Of a stretch of 64,000 nucleotides of DNA, positions 16,227-25,402 are shown in pieces; position 1 is the first letter of the stretch; the number at the start of each line of letters is the position of its first letter. Source of the stretch: Agromyces subbeticus DSM 16689 (GTDB lineage: Bacteria > Actinomycetota > Actinomycetes > Actinomycetales > Microbacteriaceae); NCBI RefSeq assembly GCF_000421565.1, contig NZ_ATXG01000008.1:109742-173741 (forward strand). Direction: 5' to 3'. The notes under the pieces were generated by a model. That model was not told where the DNA came from and searched no databases. It saw only the letters and a program-made list of their open reading frames with translations. A program made the position numbers and the translations under genes.

Positions 16227-18158
16227 GTGACCACCGCACCCGTCGACCCCATGATCGGCCGTCTCATCGACGGCCGCTATCAGGTGCGCTCGCGGATCGC
16301 CCGTGGCGGCATGGCGACGGTCTACCTCGCAACCGACCTTCGCCTCGAGCGTCGCGTCGCACTGAAGATCATGCACGGCCACCTCGCCGACGACAACACG
16401 TTCAAGACCCGCTTCGTGCAAGAGGCCCGGTCGGCGGCTCGCCTCGCCCACCCCAACGTCGTCAACGTGTTCGACCAGGGTCAAGACGCCGACATGGCCT
16501 ACATGGTCATGGAGTACCTCCCCGGCATCACGCTGCGCGAACTCCTGAAGGACTACCAGAAGCTCACCCCCGAGCAGACCGTCGATATCATGGACGCCGT
16601 GCTCGCAGGTCTCGCCGCCGCGCACAAGGCCGGCATCGTGCACCGCGATCTGAAGCCCGAGAACGTGCTGCTCGCCGACGACGGTCGCATCAAGCTCGGC
16701 GACTTCGGCCTGGCCCGTGCCGCGAGCGCCAACACGGCGACCGGCCAGGCCCTGCTCGGCACGATCGCCTACCTCTCCCCCGAACTCGTCACCCGCGGCG
16801 TCGCCGATGCACGCAGTGACATCTACGCCATCGGCATCATGATGTACGAGATGCTCACCGGCGAGCAGCCCTACGTGGGCGAGGCGCCCATGGCGATCGC
16901 CTACCAGCACGCGAACGACCAGGTGCCGACGCCGAGCTCGAAGAACCCCGCGGTGCCCGTCGAGCTCGATGAGCTCGTGCTCTGGGCGACCGCGCGCGAC
17001 CCCGAAGAACGGCCGAACGACGCCCGCGAGATGCTCGAGCGCCTGCGAGAGGTCGAGCCGTCGATCCGCTCATCGCATCGTCCGCTGACGACGCAGGCCA
17101 CGATGGTGCTGTCGGATGCCGCGCTGCCGACGGGTGCCGCGACGGCCGAGACTCGCGTGCTCGGCGCCGGCGGGGCGCCCGTCGCCCTCGCGACGACGAA
17201 CCCCGAGGCATCCGACGGCGACGACACGGTCGCCCTCGCCAAGAGCGCCGATCGACGCAAGCGGCGCGGCTACTGGATCATCGCCCTCGTGCTGCTGCTC
17301 ACCGGCCTGGCTGCCGGCACCGGCTGGTACTTCGGCGCGGGCCCGGGCGCGCTCGCACAGGTGCCCGAGACCGCGACCCTCGCCCCCGAGGCCGCGACGC
17401 AGGTACTCGAGGAGGCCGGCTTCACGGTCGAGCCGAGCGAGCGGAACGACCCGGTCGTGCCGAAGGGCCAAGTCTCGGGCACCGACCCAGAAGGCGGGTC
17501 CGAGGCGCAACGCGGCTCAACGGTCACGCTCTTCGTCTCGCTGGGCCCGAGCATCCTCGACGTGCCAGAGGTGCGCGGCTCTCCGTCGGCAGCGGCTCGA
17601 GCGGCCCTCAGCGATTTCAGCGTGGCGGAGAAGAACGCGCTGCAGTTCTCGGCCGACGTTCCCGCCGATATCGTCATCGACGTGCTCGACGCCGACGGCA
17701 ACGCACTGGGAGCGGAATACCCCGAGCTCGGAGCGGTCACCCTCGTCGTCTCGGCGGGGCCAGTGCCCGAGATCGTCGGCATGCCGAAGGCCGAGGCCCA
17801 AGCTGCCCTCGAGGCCGTCGGGCTGACCATGAACGAGGTCGGGTCGGAGTTCGACAATTCCGGTGCGGTCCCGGCCGACGCCGTGCTGAGCGCGACCGCC
17901 GTCACCGATCCGGTGCGGCCGGGCGACGCGATCGACGTGGTCATCTCCAAGGGGCAAGACCTCGTCACGGTGCCGAACGTCGTCGGCTCCAAGTTGTCCG
18001 ACGCGATCACGGTGCTCGAAGAAGCAGGTTTCACGGTCGCGCACAGCTTCCCCGCACCGTTCCTGCAGTTCGTGAGCGTGACGTCGCAAGACCCCGCAGC
18101 CGACGCGCAGGCCGTGCGCGGCAGCGAAGTGAAGCTGGTCGGCACGCTCACACTCTGA
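16227..18158 (+). CDS. PASTA-domain transmembrane serine/threonine protein kinase (PknL/PknB-like)
   Basis: 643 aa. Cytoplasmic kinase domain about residues 11-275 with RGGMATVY P-loop, catalytic K47, H-R-D141-L-K-P-E-N and D159-F-G. A juxtamembrane linker is followed by one membrane span (residues 349-371) and four extracellular PASTA-like repeats, the second degenerate. PASTA repeats sense muropeptides or lipid II. The position next to the Rv2175c and aroG homologues matches PknL, but the PASTA tail resembles PknB. Likely targets in this window are the FHA protein at 31185 and the Rv2175c-like protein. An 8-bp inverted repeat (ATCGGCGC/GCGCCGAT, 16167-16195) lies upstream of GTG 16227. Confidence 0.94.
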   Translation: MTTAPVDPMIGRLIDGRYQVRSRIARGGMATVYLATDLRLERRVALKIMHGHLADDNTFKTRFVQEARSAARLAHPNVVNVFDQGQDADMAYMVMEYLPGITLRELLKDYQKLTPEQTVDIMDAVLAGLAAAHKAGIVHRDLKPENVLLADDGRIKLGDFGLARAASANTATGQALLGTIAYLSPELVTRGVADARSDIYAIGIMMYEMLTGEQPYVGEAPMAIAYQHANDQVPTPSSKNPAVPVELDELVLWATARDPEERPNDAREMLERLREVEPSIRSSHRPLTTQATMVLSDAALPTGAATAETRVLGAGGAPVALATTNPEASDGDDTVALAKSADRRKRRGYWIIALVLLLTGLAAGTGWYFGAGPGALAQVPETATLAPEAATQVLEEAGFTVEPSERNDPVVPKGQVSGTDPEGGSEAQRGSTVTLFVSLGPSILDVPEVRGSPSAAARAALSDFSVAEKNALQFSADVPADIVIDVLDADGNALGAEYPELGAVTLVVSAGPVPEIVGMPKAEAQAALEAVGLTMNEVGSEFDNSGAVPADAVLSATAVTDPVRPGDAIDVVISKGQDLVTVPNVVGSKLSDAITVLEEAGFTVAHSFPAPFLQFVSVTSQDPAADAQAVRGSEVKLVGTLTL

Positions 18159-18218
18159 GCACAGCCGGCTCGCCGCCCGGCACTGCCCGACGACGAGCTC
18201 TTGCGCGACGACGAACGA

Positions 18219-18254
18219 TGGCACGGGGCATCCGTCACCGGACGCCCCGTGCCA
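18219..18254. terminator. Bidirectional hairpin between the kinase and aroG genes
   Basis: A 16-bp stem (TGGCACGGGGCATCCG with its near-perfect complement, one mismatch) and a TCAC loop lie between two convergent genes. No long T-run follows on either side, so it may be a weak intrinsic or a factor-assisted terminator. Confidence 0.65.
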
Positions 18255-18259
18255 AAGGG

Positions 18260-19630
18260 TCAGCGAGCGGCGAGCTCCTCAGCCACGAGGAACGCGAGCT
18301 CGAGCGACTGCATGTGGTTCAGGCGCGGGTCGCAGAGCGACTCGTAGCGCGTGGCCAGCGTCTCTTCGTCGATGTGCTCCGAGCCGCCGAGGCACTCGGT
18401 GACGTCATCACCGGTGAGCTCGACGTGAATGCCACCGGGGTGCGTGCCGGCATCGCGGTGCGCCTCGAAGAAGCCCTTGACCTCGTCGACCACGTCGTCG
18501 AAACGACGCGTCTTGTAGCCGTTGGGCGTCGTGATGCCGTTGCCGTGCATGGGGTCGGTGACCCACAGCGGGTTGGCATCGCTCGCCTTGATCGCCTCGA
18601 GCAGCGGCGGCAGGGCGTCGCGGATCTTGCCGGCGCCCATGCGCGTGATGAAGGTCAGGCGCCCTGGCTCGCGCTCGGGGTCGAGCTTCTCGACGAGTTC
18701 GAGCATGGTCTCGGGCGTCGTCGACGGCCCGAGCTTCACGCCGATCGGGTTGCGCACCCGTGAGAGGAAGTCGACGTGCGCGCCATCGAGTTCACGCGTG
18801 CGTTCGCCGATCCAGATGAAGTGGCTCGACGTGTCGTACGGCGTGCCCGTGCGCGAGTCGATGCGCGTCATCGGCCGCTCGTAGTCCATGAGCAGACCCT
18901 CGTGACCGGTGTAGAACTCGGTGTGCTTGATCGCCTCGAAGTCGGCGCCGCACGCCTCCATGAACTTGATCGCGCGATCGATCTCGCGGGCCATGTTCTC
19001 GTACCGGGCGTTGGCCGGGTTGGAGGCGAAGCCCTGGTTCCAGGAGTGCACCTGGCGCAGGTCGGCGAAGCCGCCCTGCGTGAACGCGCGGATGAGGTTC
19101 AGGGTCGAGGCGGCCGTGTGGTAGCCCTTGATCAGGCGTGCGGGATCGGCGGCGCGCGACTCGGGCGTGAAGTCGTAGCCGTTCACGATGTCACCGCGGT
19201 AGGCGGGCAGCGTGACGTCTCCGCGCGTCTCGGAGTCGCTCGAGCGGGGCTTGGCGAACTGGCCCGCCATGCGGCCCATCTTCACCACCGGCATCGAGGC
19301 ACCGTAGGTGAGCACGACGGCCATCTGCAGCACGGTCTTGACCCGGTTGCGGATCTGGTCGGCGGTGGCGCCTGCGAACGTCTCGGCGCAGTCGCCGCCC
19401 TGCAGCAGGAACGCCTCACCGCGCGATGCCGCCGCCAGGCGGTCGCGCAGGATGTCGACCTCACCCGCGAAGACGAGCGGGGGCAGCGATGCGAGCTCAG
19501 CGGATGCCGCGTGCGCGGCCTCGGGGTCCGGCCACGACGGCTGCTGCTTGATGGGGAGCGTGCGCCAATAGTCGAGGCCGGCAATCACGGAGGGATCTGC
19601 ATTCACGACCGGCTCGACGAGCTGTACCAC
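18260..19630 (-). CDS. aroG: Class II 3-deoxy-7-phosphoheptulonate synthase (DAHP synthase)
   Basis: Cytoplasmic enzyme that condenses phosphoenolpyruvate with erythrose 4-phosphate, the first step of the shikimate pathway. 456 aa, normal for plant-type (class II) enzymes. Motifs: WRTLPIKQQPSWPD near residue 22, metal-binding QGGDCAETF, KMGRMAGQFAKPRS, NGYDFTPESR, and WVTDPMHGNG near the C-terminus. In M. tuberculosis the homologue (Rv2178c) lies in the same neighbourhood and works with chorismate mutase. The start is GTG 19630 with AGGACG upstream. Confidence 0.97.
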   Translation of the reverse strand: MVQLVEPVVNADPSVIAGLDYWRTLPIKQQPSWPDPEAAHAASAELASLPPLVFAGEVDILRDRLAAASRGEAFLLQGGDCAETFAGATADQIRNRVKTVLQMAVVLTYGASMPVVKMGRMAGQFAKPRSSDSETRGDVTLPAYRGDIVNGYDFTPESRAADPARLIKGYHTAASTLNLIRAFTQGGFADLRQVHSWNQGFASNPANARYENMAREIDRAIKFMEACGADFEAIKHTEFYTGHEGLLMDYERPMTRIDSRTGTPYDTSSHFIWIGERTRELDGAHVDFLSRVRNPIGVKLGPSTTPETMLELVEKLDPEREPGRLTFITRMGAGKIRDALPPLLEAIKASDANPLWVTDPMHGNGITTPNGYKTRRFDDVVDEVKGFFEAHRDAGTHPGGIHVELTGDDVTECLGGSEHIDEETLATRYESLCDPRLNHMQSLELAFLVAEELAAR

Positions 19631-19710
19631 GGGACGTCCTGAGGGTTCGGGGCGCGTGATCGCGCCGGGAAACGGAACGGCGACGCACGTTGCGCCGCCG
19701 CAGAACGAGC

Positions 19711-20400
19711 CTACCGTGATTGCGTGGCGCGCTTCTCCTTGACGGAGCTCGCGTAGATGTCGACGTACTGCTGACCGCTCAACGCTCGCAGGTCGTAGAC
19801 GAGCTCGTCGGTCACGGAGCGCAACACGAAGCGATCACCCTCGAGACCCTCGAAGCGGCTGAAGTCGAGTGGTTCGCCGATGATGATGCCGATTCGGCGC
19901 ACCTTCGGCAGGCGCACACCGATGGGCATAACGTGCTCGGTGCCCATCATCGCGACCGGGATCACGGGAACCCCCGCCTCGAGCACCATGCGGGCGACAC
20001 CGGTGCGGCCGCGGTAGAGCTTGCCGTCGGGGCTGCGAGTGCCCTCGGGGTAGATGCCGAGGATCTTGCCGTCGCCGAGCACGCGCAGCCCGGTCTCGAG
20101 CGACGCCTCGGATGCCTTGCCGCCCGAGCGGTCGATGGGCAACTGGCCCGCCGCCTGGAAGAAGACCCGCGTCGCCCAGCCCTTGAGGCCCTTGCCGGTG
20201 AAGTACTCGCTCTTGGCGAGGAAGACCACCGGGCGGTCGACGATCAGCGGAAGGAAGATCGAGTCGATGAAGGAGAGATGGTTCGAGGCGAGCACGACGG
20301 CCCCCTCTTTCGGCACGTTCTCGAGCCCGACGACCCAGGGGCGGAAGATCGAGAGCAGGATCGGCCCGATGACGAGGTGCTTCATGATCCAGTAGAACAC
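19711..20400 (-). CDS. 1-acyl-sn-glycerol-3-phosphate acyltransferase-type protein (PlsC family)
   Basis: Membrane-associated acyltransferase expected to acylate lysophosphatidic acid in phospholipid synthesis. 229 aa. The catalytic N-H-L-S-F-I-D (HX4D) motif is near residue 40 and the phosphate-binding YPEGTRSPDG near residue 115; the N-terminus is a hydrophobic membrane-dipping helix. GTG 20400 has AGAAGGGG 7 bases upstream. It corresponds in position to Rv2182c. It may form a unit with the ROK kinase gene, whose stop is about 50 bases upstream. Confidence 0.92.
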   Translation of the reverse strand: MFYWIMKHLVIGPILLSIFRPWVVGLENVPKEGAVVLASNHLSFIDSIFLPLIVDRPVVFLAKSEYFTGKGLKGWATRVFFQAAGQLPIDRSGGKASEASLETGLRVLGDGKILGIYPEGTRSPDGKLYRGRTGVARMVLEAGVPVIPVAMMGTEHVMPIGVRLPKVRRIGIIIGEPLDFSRFEGLEGDRFVLRSVTDELVYDLRALSGQQYVDIYASSVKEKRATQSR

Positions 20401-20449
20401 CGTGAAGCCCCTTCTCTCTGTGGCATCGACTCAGCCTAGCGCCGCCCGT

Positions 20450-21406
20450 TCAGGCGTGCTCGGCGACCCAGACCCTGGCGAGGTCGGCGGCGCCGACGAC
20501 ACCGGCGTCGTTCACGAGTTCGGCGATCACGAAATCGGGTTCGGGGTGATAGCCCCGAGCCGGGAGGTGATCGAGGTAGGCGGCACGGATCGGCTCGAGC
20601 AGCAGTTCACCGGCCACGGCGACGCCGCCGCCGAACACGAATCGCTGCGGATCGAGCACGGCCGAGAGGCTCGCGGCGGCCTGGCCGAGCCAGTTGCCGA
20701 GTTGGCGCAGCGCGGCGATCGCGCCCGGGTCGCCGGCCTCGATGAGCCCGCCCACGAGCCCGCCGTCGAGTGATCCGTGCTCGGAACGTAGTCGGGCGAG
20801 GCTCTGGCCGATGCCACCGGCGTCGGCGATCTCGTTCGCCATGCGCAGCAGTGCGCGACCCGAACCGTACTGCTCGATGCATCCGCGCTGCCCGCAGCCG
20901 CAGGCGAGACCGTCGGGCACGACCCGAAGGTGGCCGAGCTCGGCACCGGCACCGAAGCCGCCGCGGAACAGTCGGTCACCCGCGACGATCGCGCCGCCGA
21001 CGCCCGTGCCGATGGTCAGCATCACCATGTCGCTGACCAGGCGGCCGGCACCGAAGCGGAACTCCGCCCAGCCTGCTGCGTTCGCGTCGTTGTCGACGAC
21101 GACGGCCGTGCCGACCCTCGCTTCGAGCTTCTCGCGGAACGGTTCGTTGCGCCAGTCGATGTTCGGCGCGTAGTACACGGTGGACTGCGCTGCGTCGACG
21201 AACCCCGCTGCGGCGACGCCGATGGCCACGACCTCGGACTCCGCGCTCGTGCGGAGCGACTCGATCATCTGCACGACCGCGTCTTCGAGCAGGGTGGCAT
21301 CACCGGCGGGCGTCGGCACCCGCTCGCTCGTGACAATGGTGCCGAACTGATCGACGACGGCTCCGGCGATCTTCGTTCCACCGATGTCGATACCGATCGC
21401 GTGCAC
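20450..21406 (-). CDS. ROK-family glucokinase
   Basis: Cytoplasmic sugar kinase, probably glucose to glucose 6-phosphate. 318 aa from GTG 21406. The frame is open for a further 300 codons upstream, but that part lies antisense to the acyl-CoA ligase gene and is not coding. ATP loop GIDIGGTKIAGAVVD at residues 4-18; ROK zinc signature C169-x-C171-x4-C176-I-E with an upstream His (ELGH). Typical of actinobacterial GlkA-type enzymes, but other ROK sugars cannot be excluded. Transcribed divergently from the acyl-CoA ligase over a 150-bp intergenic region. Confidence 0.9.
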   Translation of the reverse strand: MHAIGIDIGGTKIAGAVVDQFGTIVTSERVPTPAGDATLLEDAVVQMIESLRTSAESEVVAIGVAAAGFVDAAQSTVYYAPNIDWRNEPFREKLEARVGTAVVVDNDANAAGWAEFRFGAGRLVSDMVMLTIGTGVGGAIVAGDRLFRGGFGAGAELGHLRVVPDGLACGCGQRGCIEQYGSGRALLRMANEIADAGGIGQSLARLRSEHGSLDGGLVGGLIEAGDPGAIAALRQLGNWLGQAAASLSAVLDPQRFVFGGGVAVAGELLLEPIRAAYLDHLPARGYHPEPDFVIAELVNDAGVVGAADLARVWVAEHA

Positions 21407-21556
21407 CAGGGGGCTGCCTTTCAGAGGGAGGAAGGATGATCGAGCCGGCGCCTGGGGCGGCGCATGAGCAACGACTAGAGTGTAGTAGACCCAAATGCCG
21501 AGGTTCGCGCTGGCGCCCGAGCCTCGCGCAGCCCTCCCGGTGCCGAAGGAGCTACC

Positions 21557-23389
21557 GTGATCGAATTCGCTACCCCACCCGTGGTCGCAGCTGACCCTGA
21601 AGCGAACACCACCGACCTGCTCGTCGATCGCGTCGCAGCGACGCCCGACTCCGTGCTGTTCTCGCTCCCCACCGCCGACGGCGGCTGGTCGCCCGTGACC
21701 ACGAAGGAGTTCTACGACCAGGTCATCGCGCTCGCCAAGGGCCTCGTCGCGGCCGGCATCCAGCCGGGCGACAAGATCGGGCTGATGTGCAAGACCCGAT
21801 ACGAGTGGACCCTCATCGACTTCGCCACCTGGTTCGCCGGTGCCGTACTCGTGCCGGTCTACGAGACGAGCTCGCCCGCACAGGTTCGCTGGAACCTCAG
21901 CGACTCGGGCGCCATCGCCATCATCGTCGAGACACCCGACCACTTCGCGCGCTTCGACGAGGTGCACCCCGACCTTCCGCTGATCCGCAGCTCGTGGCAG
22001 ATCGACCTCGGCGACCTCGACAAGCTCGTCGCCGGTGGCATCGACGTGCCCGATGACGAGATCGAGCGCCGGCGCAACCTCGCCGTCGGCTCCGACATCG
22101 CCACGCTCATCTACACATCGGGATCCACGGGCAAGCCCAAGGGTTGCGTGCTCACGCACTCCAACTTCGTCGAGACCTCGCGCAATTCCGCGGTCGCCCT
22201 CAACGAGGTCGTGCTCGATCCCAACGGGGCCTCCACGCTGCTCTTCATCACCACGGCGCACGTGTTCGCCCGCTTCATTGCGGTGCTCTCGGTGCACGCC
22301 GGCGTCCGCGTGGGCCACCAGCCCGACACGAAGCAGCTCCTTCCCTCGCTCGGCAGCTTCAAGCCGACCTTCCTCCTCGCTGTGCCACGCGTGTTCGAGA
22401 AGGTCTACAACGTCTCAGAGCAGAAGGCCGAAGCCGGCGGCAAGGGCAAGATCTTCCGGGCCGCCGCCGACACGGCGGTCACCTACTCGATCGCCAAGGA
22501 GGCAGGCAAGGTCCCCCTCGGGCTGAAGCTGAAGTTCAAGCTCTTCGATGCGCTCGTGTTCTCCAAGCTCCGCGCTGCGATGGGCGGCAACGTCAAGTAC
22601 GCCGTGTCGGGCTCGGCGCCGCTCGGGCCGCGCCTCGGCCACTTCTACCACTCCCTCGGCATCACGATCCTCGAGGGGTACGGCCTCACCGAGACCACCG
22701 CTCCCGCAACGGTGAACCTGGCGAACAAGTCGAAGATCGGCACCGTCGGCCCCACCCTGCCGGGTGTCGCCGTACGGCTCGCCGACGACGGCGAGATCCA
22801 GGTCAAGGGCGTCGACGTCTTCAAGGAGTACTGGAAGAACCCTGAGGCGACCGCTGAGTCGTTCGACGGCGAGTGGTTCAAGACCGGCGATCTCGGTTCG
22901 TTCGACGCCGACGGCTTCCTGACCATCACCGGCCGCAAGAAGGAGATCATCGTCACCGCAGGTGGCAAGAACGTCGCTCCGGCCGCCCTCGAAGACCCGA
23001 TCCGCGCCAATCCGCTGGTCGGCCAGGTCGTCGTGGTCGGCGACAAGAAGCCGTTCATCGCCGCGCTCATCACGCTCGACCCCGAGATGCTGCCCGTGTG
23101 GCTCAACAACAACGGTGAAGACGCCGGCATGTCGCTCGAAGAGGCCATCGTCAACCCGGCGGTCCTCGCCGAGGTGCAGCGTGCCATCGATGCCGCGAAC
23201 GAGACGGTGTCGCGAGCGGAGTCGATCCGCAAGTTCACGTTGCTGCCCCTCGAACTCACCGAGGCGAGCGGGCACCTCACTCCCAAGATGAGCATCAAAC
23301 GCAACATCATCCTCGAAGACTTCGCACCGCACATCGAGGCGATGTACTCCGGCGCTCCGGCCACCGAGGGCCACTCGATCGTGCACTGA
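21557..23389 (+). CDS. Long-chain fatty-acid--CoA ligase (FadD15-like)
   Basis: ANL-superfamily adenylating enzyme that activates fatty acids to acyl-CoA. 610 aa. AMP-binding P-loop YTSGSTGKPKG near residue 190, then GYGLTETTAP, and the hinge/C-terminal motif DGFLTITGRKKEIIVTAGGKNVAP. The last 15 residues form a short polar tail. GTG 21557 has GAAGGAG about 6 bases upstream. The homologue in M. tuberculosis (fadD15, Rv2187) occupies the same neighbourhood. A strong terminator follows. Confidence 0.95.
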   Translation: MIEFATPPVVAADPEANTTDLLVDRVAATPDSVLFSLPTADGGWSPVTTKEFYDQVIALAKGLVAAGIQPGDKIGLMCKTRYEWTLIDFATWFAGAVLVPVYETSSPAQVRWNLSDSGAIAIIVETPDHFARFDEVHPDLPLIRSSWQIDLGDLDKLVAGGIDVPDDEIERRRNLAVGSDIATLIYTSGSTGKPKGCVLTHSNFVETSRNSAVALNEVVLDPNGASTLLFITTAHVFARFIAVLSVHAGVRVGHQPDTKQLLPSLGSFKPTFLLAVPRVFEKVYNVSEQKAEAGGKGKIFRAAADTAVTYSIAKEAGKVPLGLKLKFKLFDALVFSKLRAAMGGNVKYAVSGSAPLGPRLGHFYHSLGITILEGYGLTETTAPATVNLANKSKIGTVGPTLPGVAVRLADDGEIQVKGVDVFKEYWKNPEATAESFDGEWFKTGDLGSFDADGFLTITGRKKEIIVTAGGKNVAPAALEDPIRANPLVGQVVVVGDKKPFIAALITLDPEMLPVWLNNNGEDAGMSLEEAIVNPAVLAEVQRAIDAANETVSRAESIRKFTLLPLELTEASGHLTPKMSIKRNIILEDFAPHIEAMYSGAPATEGHSIVH

Positions 23390-23420
23390 GCCGACTCGGC
23401 GACGCGTCGACGCACGCACG

Positions 23421-23454
23421 ACGAAGGCCCCGCGGGAATCCGCGGGGCCTTCGT
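23421..23454. terminator. Bidirectional terminator between fadD-like gene and def
   Basis: A perfect 15-bp GC-rich stem (ACGAAGGCCCCGCGG with its complement) and a GAAT loop sit between two convergent genes. Transcripts from both directions would form the same hairpin; only short T-rich ends follow. Confidence 0.85.
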
Positions 23455-23472
23455 CATGTGCGGGGCGAGAGG

Positions 23473-23964
23473 TCAGAACCAGTCGGACTCGCGCACCTGC
23501 CTCATCGCCACCCGGCGCTCGGCCTTCTCGAGGCGATCGAGGTAGAGCAGCCCGTCGAGGTGATCGGTCTCGTGCTGGAGTGCCTGCGCCATGAGCCCGG
23601 TGCCCGACAACTCCATCTCGTTGCCGTCGAGGTCGATGCCCCGCACACGGGCGAACGGATGCCGCGGGGTCTTGTGCCAGAGGCCCGGAACCGAGAGGCA
23701 TCCCTCGTCGATCAGTTCCTTGTCACCCGACACCTCGACGATCTCGGGGTTCAGGATGTACCCGACCTCACCGTCGACGTTGTAGCTGAACGCCCGCAGG
23801 TTCACGCCGATCTGCGAGGCGGCGACCCCGGCCCGGCCCGGCATGCGAACGCTGTCGAGGAGGTCGTCGACGAGCGCGCGCACCCGGTCGTCGATCTGTT
23901 CGACGGGGGTGGAGACGGTCTTCAAGACGGGATCGCCGAACAGGCGAATGGGTCGTTCCGGCAC
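23473..23964 (-). CDS. def: Peptide deformylase
   Basis: Metal-dependent enzyme that removes the formyl group from the N-terminal Met of new proteins. 163 aa. All three family motifs are present: [10 protein letters not shown] (motif 1; Ser replaces the more usual Pro), E-G-C89-L-S and H131-E-T-D-H135, giving the Cys-His-His metal ligands and catalytic Glu. GTG 23964 lies 13 bases after the stop of the MinD-like gene, so the two may be cotranscribed. Confidence 0.96.
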   Translation of the reverse strand: MPERPIRLFGDPVLKTVSTPVEQIDDRVRALVDDLLDSVRMPGRAGVAASQIGVNLRAFSYNVDGEVGYILNPEIVEVSGDKELIDEGCLSVPGLWHKTPRHPFARVRGIDLDGNEMELSGTGLMAQALQHETDHLDGLLYLDRLEKAERRVAMRQVRESDWF

Positions 23965-23976
23965 TCGTGCTCCGTT

Positions 23977-25365
23977 TCAGTGCTCGCGCTCGGCGGGCAT
24001 GCCCTCGACCACGAGCGCTGCGAGCTCACGAGCCGCGTGCTTGGTGACCGGGCGAAGTTCGTGCCAGTTCACCACGGAACCGGCGGCGAGCTGGGGGTCG
24101 TAGGGAATTCGGACGATCTCTCGCACGCGCGACTGGAAGTGCGCCTCGATCTCGTCGACCTTGACGAGGTGGGTGCCCTGCGTGGCGAGGTTGATCGCCA
24201 CGATCGCATTGCGCACGAGATCGCCGTAACCGTTGGCCTCGAGCCACGTGAGCGTCTCCGACGCGAGCCGCGCCTCATCGACACTGCCGCCCGAGACGAT
24301 CACCACGGAGTCGGCGCGCTGCAGCGTAGCCCGCATGACGGAGTGCACGATGCCGGTGCCGCAGTCGGTGAGCACCAACGAGTAGTACCGCGCCGCGAGG
24401 CCCGCGACGACGTTGTAGTCGTTGTCGTCGAACGCCTCGGAGAGCGTCGGGTCGGTGTCGGATGCCAGGATATCGAGACGTGTCTCGTCTCGCGAGACGA
24501 AACGCGAGAAGTCGGTGTAGCCGCTGATCGACGACGCCTTCGCCACGACATCGCGCACGGTCTCGCGCGTCTGCCGGTCGACCCGCTCGGCGAGCGTGCC
24601 GCGATCGGGATTGGCATCGATCGCGATAACGCGGTCGTCGCGCGCATCGGCGAGGGCCATGCCGAGCAGAGCCGTGATCGTCGTCTTGCCGACTCCGCCC
24701 TTGCGGGTGAGCACGGGCACGAAGCGCGCACCACCCTCGAAGCGCTTCTGGATGCGATGGCTCAGTGCCTTGTGCGCCTGCACCTTCGCGGAGTCGCCGA
24801 GATTCACGAGATGCAGGGATGCCTCGTAGACGAAGCGATTGAGCCCGCCCTGCGGCGCCGGACGCGTCGTGCGATTCAGGTCGATGAGCCGGTCGGCGGT
24901 GAGCGAATCGGCCGACTCCGGCACCTCGGCCGGCAGGCCGGGTTCGCCCGGCACCTCGACGATCGCGACATGGCTGCCCGTGTCGGTGCTCACACGCTCG
25001 CGCCGGAGCTTGGTCGCGTCGGAGGCGAGCAGGGCGCTGTACGGCGAGGCCTCGCGCCGCGCGCCGCCGCGATAGCCGACACCGCTCAGCGCGGGCGTGA
25101 TGACCTCGACCGAGGTGGTGGAACTGCCGCTGCCGACGAGGCTGCCCGGATTGACCGCGACGTCGTCGATGGCCACGGCGACCTCGTCGTCTGGCATCTC
25201 GTGCACGGGCGCGGGCGGCAGGTCGACCCGCACATCGGGATTCTCGGCGAGCTCGGCCGCCGTGTGCGCGCCGGCCGCCGATCTGCGGGCGCGGTCGAGC
25301 GCCGACGTGCGCGTGCTCGGGCCGCGACGTGTCGCGGCCGCGTCTTCGAACGTGTCTTCAGCCAC
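23977..25365 (-). CDS. MinD/ParA-like P-loop ATPase with long N-terminal extension (Rv3876/EspI-like)
   Basis: 462 aa. The first 210 residues are polar, Pro/Ala/Ser-rich and probably disordered. A deviant Walker A ATPase domain follows, starting VPVLTRKGGVGKTTITALLG, with Walker B-like LVLTDCGTG and the segment VIAIDANPDRGTLAERV. This layout is seen in ATPases of the EspI group linked to type VII secretion, but no WXG100, EccC or EccB gene is present here. GTG 25365 has GAGGAGGGG 5 bases upstream, a strong ribosome site. The function is unassigned; a role in protein positioning or secretion is a guess. Confidence 0.8.
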   Translation of the reverse strand: MAEDTFEDAAATRRGPSTRTSALDRARRSAAGAHTAAELAENPDVRVDLPPAPVHEMPDDEVAVAIDDVAVNPGSLVGSGSSTTSVEVITPALSGVGYRGGARREASPYSALLASDATKLRRERVSTDTGSHVAIVEVPGEPGLPAEVPESADSLTADRLIDLNRTTRPAPQGGLNRFVYEASLHLVNLGDSAKVQAHKALSHRIQKRFEGGARFVPVLTRKGGVGKTTITALLGMALADARDDRVIAIDANPDRGTLAERVDRQTRETVRDVVAKASSISGYTDFSRFVSRDETRLDILASDTDPTLSEAFDDNDYNVVAGLAARYYSLVLTDCGTGIVHSVMRATLQRADSVVIVSGGSVDEARLASETLTWLEANGYGDLVRNAIVAINLATQGTHLVKVDEIEAHFQSRVREIVRIPYDPQLAAGSVVNWHELRPVTKHAARELAALVVEGMPAEREH

Positions 25366-25402
25366 CGATACCCCTCCTCATCAGTGTCGATCCGTGCTCA
25401 GC

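Noticed and set aside
21407..22318. A long in-frame N-terminal extension of the ROK kinase
   Set aside because: It runs antisense to the acyl-CoA ligase start and crosses the divergent promoter region; the ROK fold begins only at 21406.
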